The notes under the pieces are model-generated. The model was given only the letters and a program-made list of their open reading frames with translations, made no database searches and was not told the DNA's origin. From Massilia norwichensis (GTDB lineage: Bacteria > Pseudomonadota > Gammaproteobacteria > Burkholderiales > Burkholderiaceae_D), in the NCBI RefSeq assembly GCF_024753245.1, contig NZ_JANUGX010000002.1, positions 186,001 to 250,000 of the forward strand: a DNA stretch of 64,000 nt, in the 5' to 3' direction. The first letter of the stretch is position 1. The number at the start of each line of letters is the position of its first letter. This document shows, piece after piece, positions 18,077 to 26,962 of the stretch. The position numbers were made by a program, and so were the translations under genes.

Positions 18077-19303
18077 TTATCCACGCTGGGTGGACCAGGC
18101 CCGGTAGCGCCGCGTCAGACGTAGGCTGCGCAACTGGTCGAGCAGCAGCGTGAAAGCCGGGCTGTAGGCGGCCAGCGCTCCGCCGCCCTCGGCCAGCGCA
18201 TGCAGCCGGCGCCGCACCAGCGCCATGCGCGCCAGGCTGACCAAGGCCTTGTCCTTCCAGTCGACTGCGGGCATGGCGGCCACCGGTTCGCGTCCCGCCT
18301 GCCATTGGCGCGGCAGGTCCGGCACCGCCGCCAGCGCGGTCGCGATACCGGCCATGGCAACGCCGCTCTGCAGCACCTGTTCGGCGATCGCGCGCCGCGC
18401 AATGCCGCCGGTGGTCATCAGGGGCATGGTCGCCACCTGCGCCAGCTCGCGCGCGAATTCCAGGAAATAGGCTTCGCGCGCGAGCGTGCGGCCATCGGCG
18501 GTGCGGCCCTGCATGGCCGGGCTTTCGTAACTGCCGCCCGAGAGTTCGACCAGGTCGACCTGCTCGGCATTCAGCATCGCCAGCACCTGCCTGGCATCGT
18601 CTTCGGAAAAGCCGCCGCGCTGGAAGTCGGCCGAATTCAGTTTCACCCCGATGCAGAAACCCGGCGCGACGCGGGCCCGCACCGCGCGCACGACCTCCAG
18701 CAGCAGGCGCGCACGCTGGGCCAGGCTGCCGCCCCAGGCGTCATCGCGGCGGTTCGTCAGCGGCGACAGGAACTGCGAAATCAGATAGCCATGCGCCGCA
18801 TGGATCTGCACGCCCGTGAAGCCGGCCTGCTCGGCGGCGCGGGCGGTGCTTGCAAAGCGTTCGATCACGTTGGCGATGTCGGCCTCCGTCATGGCCACCG
18901 GCTGCGCGAACATCTTGCTGTGCTTGCCCATGTCCAGCGCCACCGCCGACGGCGCCCAGGCCAGCCCGCCCATGTTGGCCATGACCTGGCGGCCCGGGTG
19001 GCTGATCTGCATCCAGACCTGGGCACCATGCGCGCGTGCCGCCTGTGCCCAGGCCTTGAACGGGTCGAGCGGCGTGCCGGCTTCCAATGCGATGGTGCCC
19101 GGGCCGGTCAGCGCGCGCCGGTCGACCATCACATTGCCGGTGATGAGCAGTCCCGTGCCGCCCTCGGCCCAGCGTCGATAAAGGTGCTGGATCCGCGGTC
19201 CCGGCAACTGGCCGGCGTCGGCCAGGGTTTCTTCCATGGCGGCCTTGGCCAGGCGGTTGGGGACGATGGCGCCGTTGGGCAGGGTCAGGGGCGTAAAGAG
19301 CAT
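18077..19303 (-). CDS. NADH:flavin oxidoreductase, old yellow enzyme family
   Basis: A 408-residue FMN-dependent TIM-barrel reductase. Family landmarks are LFTPLTLPNGAIVPNR at the start, MQISHPGRQ near residue 100, the catalytic HAAHGYLISQFLSPLTNRRD near 172, GVKLNSADF near 225 and MTTGGI near 295. It is shorter than two-domain dienoyl-CoA reductases and lacks their Fe-S cysteines, so it is a single-domain ene-reductase-type enzyme; the physiological substrate is unknown. It is divergent from a MerR regulator, and its promoter has the 19-bp spacer and central palindrome typical of MerR activation. Confidence 0.92.
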   Translation of the reverse strand: MLFTPLTLPNGAIVPNRLAKAAMEETLADAGQLPGPRIQHLYRRWAEGGTGLLITGNVMVDRRALTGPGTIALEAGTPLDPFKAWAQAARAHGAQVWMQISHPGRQVMANMGGLAWAPSAVALDMGKHSKMFAQPVAMTEADIANVIERFASTARAAEQAGFTGVQIHAAHGYLISQFLSPLTNRRDDAWGGSLAQRARLLLEVVRAVRARVAPGFCIGVKLNSADFQRGGFSEDDARQVLAMLNAEQVDLVELSGGSYESPAMQGRTADGRTLAREAYFLEFARELAQVATMPLMTTGGIARRAIAEQVLQSGVAMAGIATALAAVPDLPRQWQAGREPVAAMPAVDWKDKALVSLARMALVRRRLHALAEGGGALAAYSPAFTLLLDQLRSLRLTRRYRAWSTQRG

Positions 19304-19333
19304 GCTTGGGTCTCGATTCGATAGGGATGAGGT

Positions 19334-19364
19334 ATCCTAAGCTTGAAGTCAACTTCAAGGTCAA
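19334..19364 (-). promoter_or_regulatory. MerR-type promoter/operator of the OYE gene
   Basis: On the minus strand: -35 TTGACC (19359-19364), a 19-bp spacer, -10 TAGGAT (19334-19339). The spacer contains an 18-bp dyad with half-sites CTTGAAG and CTTCAAG (19342-19359). The overlong spacer with a central palindrome is the hallmark of promoters activated by MerR-family DNA distortion. Confidence 0.85.
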
Positions 19365-19371
19365 GCAGCAA

Positions 19372-19779
19372 ATGAAAATCGGCGAACTCGCGGAGCGCAG
19401 CGGCATTCCGGCATCGACCATCCGCTACTACGAAAAGGAAGGTTTGCTGCCGAAGGCGCAGCGCGGCGCCAACGGCTACCGGGTCTACCAGGACGATGCG
19501 CTGGCGCGGCTGGACCTGATCCAGCTCGGCCAGACGCTCGGCTTTTCGCTGGACACGATTCGCAGCATCGCCGCTCTGCACGGCACTGCGTTGAAGGACG
19601 CCCTGCTCGGCCAGCTGGACGCGCGCTTGGCCGAGATCGACCGCCTGCGCGCGATTCTCGACGGGCAGCGCGTCTCGGTGGCGGCTGCCAAAGAAAGAGT
19701 CCTGGCGGCCCAGGCGCGCGGCGAGTGCCGGGTGCAGGCAGCGTGGGCCACCGACGAATGCTTCAGAACCAGCGGCTAG
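19372..19779 (+). CDS. MerR-family transcriptional regulator
   Basis: A 135-residue regulator with the MerR winged helix at the N-terminus (MKIGELAERSGIPASTIRYY then KAQRGANGYRVY). A dimerisation coiled coil follows (LLGQLDARLAEIDRLRAIL). Two cysteines near the C-terminus (GECRVQ and DECFRT) might sense metal or redox state, but their spacing fits no named sensor. The start at 19372 is the family start. It diverges from the OYE gene across a MerR-type operator, so it likely activates that gene. Its 3' end overlaps the convergent YqaA-type gene by 17 nt. Confidence 0.9.
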   Translation: MKIGELAERSGIPASTIRYYEKEGLLPKAQRGANGYRVYQDDALARLDLIQLGQTLGFSLDTIRSIAALHGTALKDALLGQLDARLAEIDRLRAILDGQRVSVAAAKERVLAAQARGECRVQAAWATDECFRTSG

Positions 19780-20263
19780 TCGTATCGCCAATCCACTTCC
19801 ACCACCCATCCGGCACATACAGCAAAGTCGCGGTCATGAAGATATAGCGCCCGAACTTACCGATCGCCATGTACATCACGCTGGACCAGAACGGCAGATG
19901 CAGCCAGCCGGCCAGCGTGCACAGCGGATCGCCGATGCCCGGCACCCAGGACAGCAGCATGGTCTTGGAGCCGTAGCGCGCCAGCCAGTGGAACCAGCGC
20001 GACTTCCTCTCCTTGGCGAAGGCGACCTTGGCGCGGTAGCCGATCCAGTAGTCGACCGCGCCGCCCAGCGTGTTGCCGAGGGTGGCGACCAGCACGGCCG
20101 GCCAGAACATCGCCGGGTTGGCTTTGACGACCGCGAACACGGCCGGCTCGGAGCCCAGCGGCAGCAGGGTCGCCGACACGAATGCGATCAGGAAGACGGA
20201 GGTGAGCCCGACGGCCGGGGCGGCAAGAATTTTCAGCAGCCAGAGGACGGCGGACTCGATCAT
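19763..20263 (-). CDS. YqaA/DedA-like (SNARE-associated) membrane protein
   Basis: A 166-residue integral membrane protein with four or five hydrophobic segments. It carries the DedA/VTT-type features FVSATLLPLGSEPAV (near residue 28), ATLGNTLGGAVDYWIGY (near 60) and LLSWVPGIGDPLCTLAGWL (near 102), where the conserved Gly-Asp-Pro lies. YqaA-branch DedA relatives are membrane proteins linked to lipid translocation; the function of this one is not established. It is divergent from ilvA across a short region and convergent with the MerR gene. Confidence 0.85.
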   Translation of the reverse strand: MIESAVLWLLKILAAPAVGLTSVFLIAFVSATLLPLGSEPAVFAVVKANPAMFWPAVLVATLGNTLGGAVDYWIGYRAKVAFAKERKSRWFHWLARYGSKTMLLSWVPGIGDPLCTLAGWLHLPFWSSVMYMAIGKFGRYIFMTATLLYVPDGWWKWIGDTTSRWF

Positions 20264-20272
20264 GGGGCGCGG

Positions 20273-20300
20273 TGGTCAAATTGGACCGGTCCATTATAAT
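20273..20300 (+). promoter_or_regulatory. ilvA promoter with 12-bp palindrome in the spacer
   Basis: -10 TATAAT at 20295-20300, weak -35 TGGTCA at 20273-20278 (16-bp spacer). The perfect palindrome TGGACCGGTCCA (20282-20293) lies between them and could be an operator. Confidence 0.5.
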
Positions 20301-20433
20301 GAGGAAAACCCAGCATCACGACACGGTAGGCTCCGCTCCACCCGGCATGGCCCGCCACACTGAACACCTCGTCGGTTACCGCCATGGCAGGACAGTCCAG
20401 CGTCGCCCGGAAAACAGCTCTTTTGGATCCGCC

Positions 20434-21966
20434 ATGACCACCGACTACCTCAAGAAAATCCTGACCGCGCGCGTCTACGACGTGGCCCAGGAAACCCCGC
20501 TCGAATTCGCCCCCACGCTGTCCCAGCGCTTCGCCAACCGTATCTATTTCAAGCGCGAAGACATGCAGAGCGTGTTCAGCTTCAAGCTGCGCGGCGCCTA
20601 CAACAAGATGGCGCGCCTAGCGCCGGAACAGTTGAAGCGCGGCGTGATTTGCGCTTCGGCCGGCAACCATGCGCAAGGCGTGGCACTGTCGGCCAGCCGG
20701 CTCGGCTGCCGCGCGCTGGTGGTGATGCCGACCACCACGCCGCCGGTGAAGATCAACGCGGTCAAGGCGCGCGGCGGTGCGAACGTCGAAGTCGTGCTGC
20801 ACGGCGATTCCTATACCGACGCCTACAACCATGCCCTGCTGCTCGAACGCGAGCAGAAGCTGACCTTCGTGCACCCCTTCGACGATCCGGACGTGATCGC
20901 CGGCCAGGGCACCATCGGCATGGAGATCCTGCGCCAGCATTCCGGCCCGATCCACGCGATTTTTGTGGCGATCGGCGGCGGCGGCCTGATCTCCGGCGTG
21001 GGCGCCTACGTGAAAGCGGTGCGCCCGGACATCAAGGTGATCGGCGTGCAGACCGTCGATTCGGATGCGATGGCGAGGAGTTTGAAAGCCGGCGAACGCG
21101 TGACCCTGCCCGACGTCGGGCTGTTCTCGGACGGCACCGCGGTCCGTCTGGTGGGCGAGGAAACCTTCCGCATTGCCAAGGAAGTCGTCGACGAGATCGT
21201 GATCGTCGATACCGACGCCATCTGCGCGGCGATCCAGGACGTGTTCCAGGACACGCGCAGCATCCTCGAACCGGCCGGCGCGCTGGCGGTGGCCGGCGCC
21301 AAGGCGTATGTGGAGCGCTCGCAGCTGACCCGCAACCCGGTCAGGAACGAGACCCTGGTGGCGGTGGCCTGCGGCGCCAACATGAACTTCGACCGCCTGC
21401 GCTTCGTGGCCGAACGCGCCGAGGTCGGCGAGGCGCGGGAAGCCGTGTTCGCCGTGACCATCCCCGAGCAGCGCGGCAGCTTCAAACGTTTCTGCTCGCT
21501 GGTGGGGCCGCGCAACGTTACGGAATTCATCTACCGCATCAGCGACGAGCGCGAAGCCCACGTGTTCGTGGGCGTGCAGATCGGCGACCGCAGCGAGTCG
21601 GCGACGGTGGCGCGCACCTTCGAGGAGCACGGCTTCCGCACGCTCGACCTGAGCCACGACGAACTGGCCAAGCTGCACGTACGCCACCTGGTGGGCGGCA
21701 AGAGCCCGCTGGCCCATGACGAGCTGCTGTACCGCTTCGAATTCCCGGAACGCCCGGGTGCGCTGATGCGCTTCCTGGACAGCATGGCGCCGAACTGGAA
21801 TATCTCGCTGTTCCATTATCGTAACCAGGGCGGCGATGTCGGGCGCATTCTGGTTGGCTTGCAGGTGCCGGCTGGGGAGATGGCGGAGTTCCGCGAGTTC
21901 CTCGCGACGCTAGGTTATCGGCATTGGGACGAGACCCAGAACCCGGTGTACAAGCTGTTCTTGTAA
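20434..21966 (+). CDS. ilvA: Threonine ammonia-lyase, biosynthetic
   Basis: A 510-residue PLP enzyme that deaminates threonine to 2-oxobutanoate, the first step of isoleucine synthesis. The catalytic domain has the PLP lysine in [14 protein letters not shown] (about residues 48-61), [10 protein letters not shown] near 79, the glycine loop [10 protein letters not shown] near 182 and [11 protein letters not shown] near 309. The C-terminal ~180 residues hold two ACT-like regulatory modules ([25 protein letters not shown]), marking the isoleucine-inhibited biosynthetic form. The start at 20434 fits the family ([18 protein letters not shown]); in-frame upstream codons are leader sequence. Confidence 0.96.
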   Translation: MTTDYLKKILTARVYDVAQETPLEFAPTLSQRFANRIYFKREDMQSVFSFKLRGAYNKMARLAPEQLKRGVICASAGNHAQGVALSASRLGCRALVVMPTTTPPVKINAVKARGGANVEVVLHGDSYTDAYNHALLLEREQKLTFVHPFDDPDVIAGQGTIGMEILRQHSGPIHAIFVAIGGGGLISGVGAYVKAVRPDIKVIGVQTVDSDAMARSLKAGERVTLPDVGLFSDGTAVRLVGEETFRIAKEVVDEIVIVDTDAICAAIQDVFQDTRSILEPAGALAVAGAKAYVERSQLTRNPVRNETLVAVACGANMNFDRLRFVAERAEVGEAREAVFAVTIPEQRGSFKRFCSLVGPRNVTEFIYRISDEREAHVFVGVQIGDRSESATVARTFEEHGFRTLDLSHDELAKLHVRHLVGGKSPLAHDELLYRFEFPERPGALMRFLDSMAPNWNISLFHYRNQGGDVGRILVGLQVPAGEMAEFREFLATLGYRHWDETQNPVYKLFL

Positions 21967-21972
21967 TGTTGT

Positions 21973-22038
21973 GCGTGGGCACAGAGTGCCCACCCTACGG
22001 TTGAGCGTGCCATGTAGGGTGGGCTCCCCGAGCCCACG
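21973..22038. repeat. REP/BIME-like element, copy 1
   Basis: Two palindromic units facing each other: hairpin GTGGGCAC-N3-GTGCCCAC ending CCTAC, then GTAGG followed by hairpin GTGGGCTC-N3-GAGCCCAC. The GTAG tetranucleotide at the foot of the hairpin is the RAYT-associated REP signature. Between ilvA and queF. Confidence 0.8.
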
Positions 22039-22129
22039 AACCGAATGCGCATCGATTGGCATAAAGGTGTACGATACGCGGCTTTGCCGTCGCCGACCGG
22101 CCAGTTTGCCGGCGTATCGAGACCTGAAT

Positions 22130-22960
22130 ATGACCAATACCCCTGATCAATCGCCGCTCGGAAAGACCTCGGCCTACCAGACCGAATACGCACCCGAGCT
22201 GCTGTTCCCGATCCCGCGCCAGCAAAAGCGCGACGAACTCGGCCTGAAGGGCACCCTGCCCTTCTTTGGCGTCGACATCTGGAATGCCTACGAACTGTCG
22301 TGGCTGAACATGCGCGGCAAGCCGCAAGTGGCGATCGCGACCGTGACGGCGCCTGCCGATTCGCCGAACATCGTCGAATCGAAGTCGTTCAAGCTGTACC
22401 TGAATTCCTTCAACCAGACCCGCCTGGCGAACACCAATGCCCTGCTGGCACTGCTGCGCGAAGACCTGTCGAACGCCTTCGGCGCACCGGTCCACGTGAG
22501 CCTGACCCTGGCGGAAGACTTCGGCAAGCTGAAGATGGGCGAACTGGAAGGCCTGCTGCTGGACCGCCTCGACGTCGAGGTCGACAACTATGCGCCGGCG
22601 CCGCACCTGCTCCGCGCCAACCATGAGGAAGCCGCGGTCGAAGAGACCCTGGTGTCGCACCTGCTGAAATCGAACTGCCTGGTGACGGGCCAGCCGGACT
22701 GGGGCAGCGTACAAATCCATTACGCCGGTCCGCAGATCGACCAGGAAAGCCTGCTGCGCTACCTGATCGGCTTCCGCGAGCACAACGAATTCCACGAGCA
22801 ATGTGTCGAGCGCATCTTCACCGACATCCTGCAGCACTGCAAGCCGAACAAGCTGGCCGTCTATGCCCGCTACACCCGGCGTGGCGGACTGGACATCAAT
22901 CCCTGGCGCGCCAATTTCAGCACCGGCAAACCGTCGAATTTGCGTACTGCCCGCCAGTGA
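22130..22960 (+). CDS. queF: NADPH-dependent 7-cyano-7-deazaguanine reductase
   Basis: A 276-residue two-domain (YqeB/QueF type II) enzyme that reduces preQ0 nitrile to preQ1 in queuosine synthesis. The QueF motif [16 protein letters not shown] is near residue 86 and the catalytic cysteine lies in [16 protein letters not shown] near 183-195. The substrate-binding [12 protein letters not shown] follows near 222. Length matches the long unimodular family of proteobacteria. Probably a single-gene unit; no other queuosine genes adjoin. Confidence 0.96.
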   Translation: MTNTPDQSPLGKTSAYQTEYAPELLFPIPRQQKRDELGLKGTLPFFGVDIWNAYELSWLNMRGKPQVAIATVTAPADSPNIVESKSFKLYLNSFNQTRLANTNALLALLREDLSNAFGAPVHVSLTLAEDFGKLKMGELEGLLLDRLDVEVDNYAPAPHLLRANHEEAAVEETLVSHLLKSNCLVTGQPDWGSVQIHYAGPQIDQESLLRYLIGFREHNEFHEQCVERIFTDILQHCKPNKLAVYARYTRRGGLDINPWRANFSTGKPSNLRTARQ

Positions 22961-23326
22961 AATCACGGCTTGTATAGAAAAGCTGCGCCTCGCCCCCATC
23001 TAGTGTCCGTTTCCAGCGACAAGCCCGTGTCTTGGGCGCGACGTCAATCGCGTCCTGGCGCCCAGATCGATACTGGGTAGACCGGCAAGATTCAGCTAGA
23101 AAATACGAAAGATGGGCTTAAAAATACCCTTTCCGTTCGTCAAATTTGAAATTTCGTAGCGGAAATTGCGTATGAATGCAAAACGGTTGCGCGCGCTCAA
23201 ATCGACGTTTTATGGCGGGGCTAAAACAGCTTGCCGTACAGACGCGAAATCGAATGTCACGGCCAGGAAACCGGCCTATAATTCCCGCTCGCAAGCACCT
23301 GGTGCACCGCAATATCGAAGCGTGTT
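22961..23326. other. queF/ptsN intergenic region
   Basis: 366 bp without a recognised gene, AT-richer than the flanks. It holds a stable hairpin near 23033-23067 (TGGGCGC/GCGCCCA with an inner GACG/CGTC) lacking a T-run, and a TATAAT at 23277-23282, 45 nt before ptsN, which is the likely ptsN -10. The left side of a possible ancient inversion junction falls in this region. Confidence 0.5.
23277..23282 (+). promoter_or_regulatory. Probable ptsN -10 box
   Basis: Perfect TATAAT 45 nt upstream of the ptsN start codon; the -35 region is not clear (ATGTCA or TGTCAC at 16-17 bp). Confidence 0.45.
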
Positions 23327-23809
23327 ATGACTAATTTAAGCAAAATTCTGTCGCTCGAAAACGTTCAGCTCGACCTGGAAGTGTCGAGCAAGAAGCGCGC
23401 CTTTGAACAGGCCGGTCTGATTTTCGAGAACAACTGCGGCATTGCCCGCTCGACCGTCTCGGACAACCTGTTCGCGCGCGAACGCCTCGGTTCGACCGGG
23501 CTCGGCCATGGCGTGGCCGTGCCGCACGGCCGCATCAAGGGCAGCAAGAGTCTGAAGTCGCCGCTGGCCGCTTTCGTGCGCCTGGCCGAGCCGATCCCCT
23601 TCGAATCGCCGGATGGCCAGCCGGTCAGCCTGCTGTTTTTCCTGCTGATTCCGGACCACGTGACCCAGCAACACCTGGAGATCCTGTCCGAGATCGCCGA
23701 ACTGTTCTCGGACGAAGCCGTGCGCACCGCGCTGGCCACCGATCCGGATCCGCGCTCGGTGCATGAGCGCATCATCAACTGGCAGCCGAGCCTGCAGGCT
23801 CTGGGATAA
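23327..23809 (+). CDS. ptsN: Nitrogen-regulatory PTS EIIA component
   Basis: A 160-residue EIIA-Ntr protein. Its phosphorylated histidine lies in STGLGHGVAVPHGRIKG (about residues 60-73), the second His being the acceptor by family analogy. PFESPDGQPVSLLFFLLIP and HLEILSEIAELF are typical. It receives phosphate through PtsP/NPr and signals nitrogen, potassium and carbon state. It is the first gene of ptsN-hprK-rapZ. In most proteobacteria the genes just upstream are rpoN and hpf; here those lie 7 kb away on the other strand. Confidence 0.95.
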   Translation: MTNLSKILSLENVQLDLEVSSKKRAFEQAGLIFENNCGIARSTVSDNLFARERLGSTGLGHGVAVPHGRIKGSKSLKSPLAAFVRLAEPIPFESPDGQPVSLLFFLLIPDHVTQQHLEILSEIAELFSDEAVRTALATDPDPRSVHERIINWQPSLQALG

Positions 23810-23818
23810 AATCAAACC

Positions 23819-24754
23819 ATGCTCCAGACCCCGCTGACCATCCAGAGGCTGTACGACGACAATCGCGATAGTTTGCAACTTGGCTGGTTCGCAGGTTTCC
23901 CCGGCGGCGAGCGCCTGATCTCGGGCGACGCCGTCTCTGCCGCCGACCAGGTCGGCCACCTGAACCTGATCCACCCGGGCCGCATCCAGGTGTTCGGGCA
24001 TCAGGAACTGAATTACTACCAGCGCCTCAAGAGCGGCTCGCGCAGCCACATGATCGGCGAGATGATCGCGGGCGGCCCGCCGGCCCTGATCATCGCCCAG
24101 GGCCTGGACACCCCGCCGGACATCCTCGCCATCTGCGACGAGCAGAACATTCCGCTGTTCTCGACCCCGCTGCCGGCGGCCCAGGTGATCGACTTCCTGC
24201 GCGTCTATTTATCCAAGAAGCTGGCACAGCGCGTCATCATGCATGGCGTGTTCATGGACGTGCTGGGCGTGGGCGTCCTGATCACCGGCGACTCCGGCCT
24301 CGGTAAAAGCGAGCTGGGCCTGGAGCTGATCTCACGTTCGCACGGCCTGGTGGCCGACGACGCCGTCGAATTCTCGCGCATCGCGCCGAACATGATCGAA
24401 GGCCGCTGCCCGCCGCTGCTGCAGAACCTGCTGGAAGTGCGCGGCCTGGGCCTGCTGGACATCAAGGCGATCTTCGGCGAGACCGCGGTGCGCCGCAAGA
24501 TGCGGCTGAAGCTCATCGTCCACCTGGTCAAGCGCGGCGCGCTGGACGAGGAAGTCGAGCGCCTGCCCTTCCACTTCCCGACCGAAGACGTGCTCGGCCT
24601 GCCGATCCGCAAGGTCGTGATCCCGGTCGCGGCCGGCCGCAACATCGCGGTGCTGCTCGAGGCCGCCGTGCGCAACACCATCCTGCAGCTGCGCGGCATC
24701 GATACGCTGCAGGAGTTCATGGAACGTCAACGCCAGGCGATGAGCGGCGACTAA
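23819..24754 (+). CDS. hprK: HPr kinase/phosphorylase
   Basis: A 311-residue bifunctional enzyme that phosphorylates and dephosphorylates HPr on serine. Walker [15 protein letters not shown] is near residues 158-171, with the catalytic His in [10 protein letters not shown] about 15 residues before. The HprK signature [15 protein letters not shown] is near 207, followed by [15 protein letters not shown]. Betaproteobacteria keep hprK with the nitrogen-PTS genes. The start lies 9 nt after ptsN, so the two are co-transcribed; ATAAAATCAA between them gives a weak ribosome-binding site. Confidence 0.95.
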   Translation: MLQTPLTIQRLYDDNRDSLQLGWFAGFPGGERLISGDAVSAADQVGHLNLIHPGRIQVFGHQELNYYQRLKSGSRSHMIGEMIAGGPPALIIAQGLDTPPDILAICDEQNIPLFSTPLPAAQVIDFLRVYLSKKLAQRVIMHGVFMDVLGVGVLITGDSGLGKSELGLELISRSHGLVADDAVEFSRIAPNMIEGRCPPLLQNLLEVRGLGLLDIKAIFGETAVRRKMRLKLIVHLVKRGALDEEVERLPFHFPTEDVLGLPIRKVVIPVAAGRNIAVLLEAAVRNTILQLRGIDTLQEFMERQRQAMSGD

Positions 24755-24777
24755 ACGGTTTACAGTATCATTACCGC

Positions 24778-25641
24778 ATGCGCATCGTTCTCATTACCGG
24801 TATCTCGGGCTCCGGCAAATCGGTTGCCCTCAACGTCCTCGAAGACGCAGGCTACTACTGCGTCGACAACCTGCCGCCTGCCCTGCTGCCCTCGCTGGTC
24901 GAGACGATCAACGGCGCCGACAGCAAGTGCGTCGCGGTCGCGGTCGACGCCCGCAGCGCCGAGTCGCTGGTCGAACTGCCGGCCACGGTACGCGCGCTGC
25001 GCGAACAGGGCCACAACGTCAAGGTGATGTACCTGACCGCCAGCACCCACTCGCTGGTGGCGCGCTTCTCGGAAACCCGCCGCAGCCACCCGCTGTCGCA
25101 CGAGCTGCGCCCGGGCGAGAATCCGGCTTCGCGCCGCACGCTGATCGAATGCATCTCGGAAGAGCGCGATCGCCTGGGCTCGATCGAGAAGCTGGGCCAC
25201 GTGATCGACACCTCGGAAATGTCGGCGAACAAGCTGCGCGCCTGGGTCAAGGAGCTGGCCGAGATCGAATACGCGAAGCTGACCCTGTTCTTCGAATCCT
25301 TCGCCTTCAAGCGCGGCGTGCCGCTGGACGCCGACTTCGTGTTCGACGTGCGCGCCGTGCCGAACCCCTACTACGACCTGACGCTGCGCCCGCTCACCGG
25401 TAAGGACGCGCCCGTCATCGCCTTCCTCGACGCCCAGCCGCAGGCCACCGAGATGCTGGCCGACATCCGCGCCTTCGTGGCGAAATGGCTGCCCTCGTTC
25501 AAGACCGACAACCGCAGCTACCTGACGGTGGCGGTCGGCTGCACCGGCGGCCAGCACCGCTCCGTGTACATGGCGGAGCGGCTGGGGGTGTATTTCGGCG
25601 AGAGCGAGCGGGTGGTGATCCGGCATCGCGAGCAGCACTAA
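24778..25641 (+). CDS. rapZ: RNase adapter protein RapZ (P-loop, YvcJ family)
   Basis: A 287-residue NTP-binding protein with Walker [13 protein letters not shown] at residues 8-19 and the family motif [13 protein letters not shown]. The C-terminal RapZ domain has [31 protein letters not shown] and [19 protein letters not shown]. In enterobacteria RapZ senses glucosamine-6-P and delivers GlmZ to RNase E; the betaproteobacterial role is unproven. Last gene of the ptsN-hprK-rapZ unit. Confidence 0.95.
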   Translation: MRIVLITGISGSGKSVALNVLEDAGYYCVDNLPPALLPSLVETINGADSKCVAVAVDARSAESLVELPATVRALREQGHNVKVMYLTASTHSLVARFSETRRSHPLSHELRPGENPASRRTLIECISEERDRLGSIEKLGHVIDTSEMSANKLRAWVKELAEIEYAKLTLFFESFAFKRGVPLDADFVFDVRAVPNPYYDLTLRPLTGKDAPVIAFLDAQPQATEMLADIRAFVAKWLPSFKTDNRSYLTVAVGCTGGQHRSVYMAERLGVYFGESERVVIRHREQH

Positions 25642-25801
25642 AACGCATCCATCGCGGCGCCGCACACCTGCATAGCGGCGCACAAAATCTTCTTACACCA
25701 CTGAACGGACACCGCGTTGCCGCGTCACGTCCATATCTTTTCGCGCTCGTCCGTTGACGGGCACATGCCGACTTTTCAAGCCACACGATAGACAAGTGCT
25801 G

Positions 25802-25830
25802 TTGCGTTTATTTCGTTTATTTCTTAGAAT
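25802..25830 (+). promoter_or_regulatory. Promoter of the antitoxin/PIN module
   Basis: -35 TTGCGT (25802-25807), 17-bp spacer, -10 TAGAAT (25825-25830). The spacer carries a 9-bp tandem repeat (GTTTATTTC twice, 25806-25823) that could be an autoregulatory site for the antitoxin. Confidence 0.6.
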
Positions 25831-25882
25831 TCGATTAAAATGAATTTGAGGTCCTGCCTCCAAGGAAAGATCGGAGAAAACG

Positions 25883-26347
25883 ATGTCTGATGTGATTGAT
25901 CGCTTGGAAAACAAGGAGGATGTAGAACTGGCCAAGGCAGCACAACGCTGCATTGTCAGCGCCCTCGACCACTCTCGTGCAGTCAATATCGCCATCGTGG
26001 AAGACGGTGTCGAGAGAATTGAAGGCGCTCCTATCCTGAAACTTCCTCCCAATGTTCTGCGCTTGTTCGCAGACATGTTGGGCACCCTCGCCCAGGGGCA
26101 TGCGGTGGCCATCATGCCGAAGGAAATGGATGTCTCGACGCAGGAAGCAGCCATGTTTCTGAACGTTTCGCGTCCATATTTGGTCAGGATGCTCGACGAA
26201 GGGAAAATCCCGTTTCACAAGGTCGGAACGCATCGACGGATCAGGTTTGAGGATGTGGTCGCCTATAAGGAGCGAAGGAAAAAGGCATCCCAAGATGCGC
26301 TGCAAGAGTTGGTTGACCAGGCACAGGAACTCGATCTGGGCTACTAA
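25883..26347 (+). CDS. Helix-turn-helix (excisionase-type) antitoxin
   Basis: A 154-residue protein whose C-terminal part is an excisionase/MerR-like helix-turn-helix (STQEAAMFLNVSRPYLVRML near residues 90-109, then IPFHKVGTHRRIRFEDVVAY). The N-terminal half has no recognised fold. Such proteins are usual partners of PIN-domain RNases and repress their own promoter. A GGAGAA ribosome-binding site supports the start. The gene is clearly AT-richer than its neighbours, a sign of horizontal acquisition. The toxin frame begins within a few nucleotides of its stop. Confidence 0.85.
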   Translation: MSDVIDRLENKEDVELAKAAQRCIVSALDHSRAVNIAIVEDGVERIEGAPILKLPPNVLRLFADMLGTLAQGHAVAIMPKEMDVSTQEAAMFLNVSRPYLVRMLDEGKIPFHKVGTHRRIRFEDVVAYKERRKKASQDALQELVDQAQELDLGY

Positions 26348-26373
26348 TAGCCGGCTACTATCGCTATACGGCG

Positions 26374-26925
26374 GTGCTCGATGCATGCGTGCTATTCCCG
26401 GCACCGCTGCGTGACCTACTAATGAGCCTGGCTGACGAAGGCATCTACGGTGCGCGTTGGACCGCTCAAATACACGATGAGTGGATCCGTAACCTCAGCG
26501 CGAAGCGCCCTGACCTGGACAAGCACAAGCTCCTGCATACGGCGTCCCTGATGAATCAAGTAGTCGAGGATGCACTGGTAGAAAACTACGAATACCTCAT
26601 TCCCACACTGACCCTGCCAGATCCGGACGACCGACACGTGCTTGCAGCGGCAATCGTAGGCCATGCCGATGCCATCGTCACCTTCAATCTGAAGGATTTT
26701 CCTGAAAAGAGCCTGGCGCGGCACTCGATCGAAGTACTGCATCCTGACGACTTTCTCGTTGCGCAGTACGACCTCGACCAAATCCGCATGTTAAGGGTGA
26801 TAAAGGGCTGTCGCACCAAGTTGAGAAAGCCGCCGAAATCGGCCGAGGACTATGTGGCGACACTCGAACAACAAGGCTTGCCCCAAACCTGCCGACTCCT
26901 GCGACAGGCAATCGACCTGATTTAG
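26374..26925 (+). CDS. PIN-domain RNase toxin
   Basis: A 183-residue PIN-domain protein, a putative Mg-dependent endoribonuclease. Acidic residues are in VLDACVLFP (D near residue 3), LPDPDDRHVLAAAI (near 87) and IVTFNLKDFPEK (near 103-110). The annotated start is GTG 26374, but the typical beta strand continues upstream in frame (YYRYTAVLDAC). The only codon near the antitoxin stop is ATA 26347, so the true start is uncertain. No ribosome-binding site is seen; translation is probably coupled to the antitoxin. The C-terminal tail (about 130-183) is a basic helical extension. Confidence 0.82.
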   Translation: MLDACVLFPAPLRDLLMSLADEGIYGARWTAQIHDEWIRNLSAKRPDLDKHKLLHTASLMNQVVEDALVENYEYLIPTLTLPDPDDRHVLAAAIVGHADAIVTFNLKDFPEKSLARHSIEVLHPDDFLVAQYDLDQIRMLRVIKGCRTKLRKPPKSAEDYVATLEQQGLPQTCRLLRQAIDLI

Positions 26926-26962
26926 TGGGAACCCAACCGGCGGCTCATGCTCCCTCTGTCAC

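Noticed and set aside
23033-23067. Hairpin as queF terminator
   Set aside because: GC-rich stem without a following T-run; its function is undetermined.
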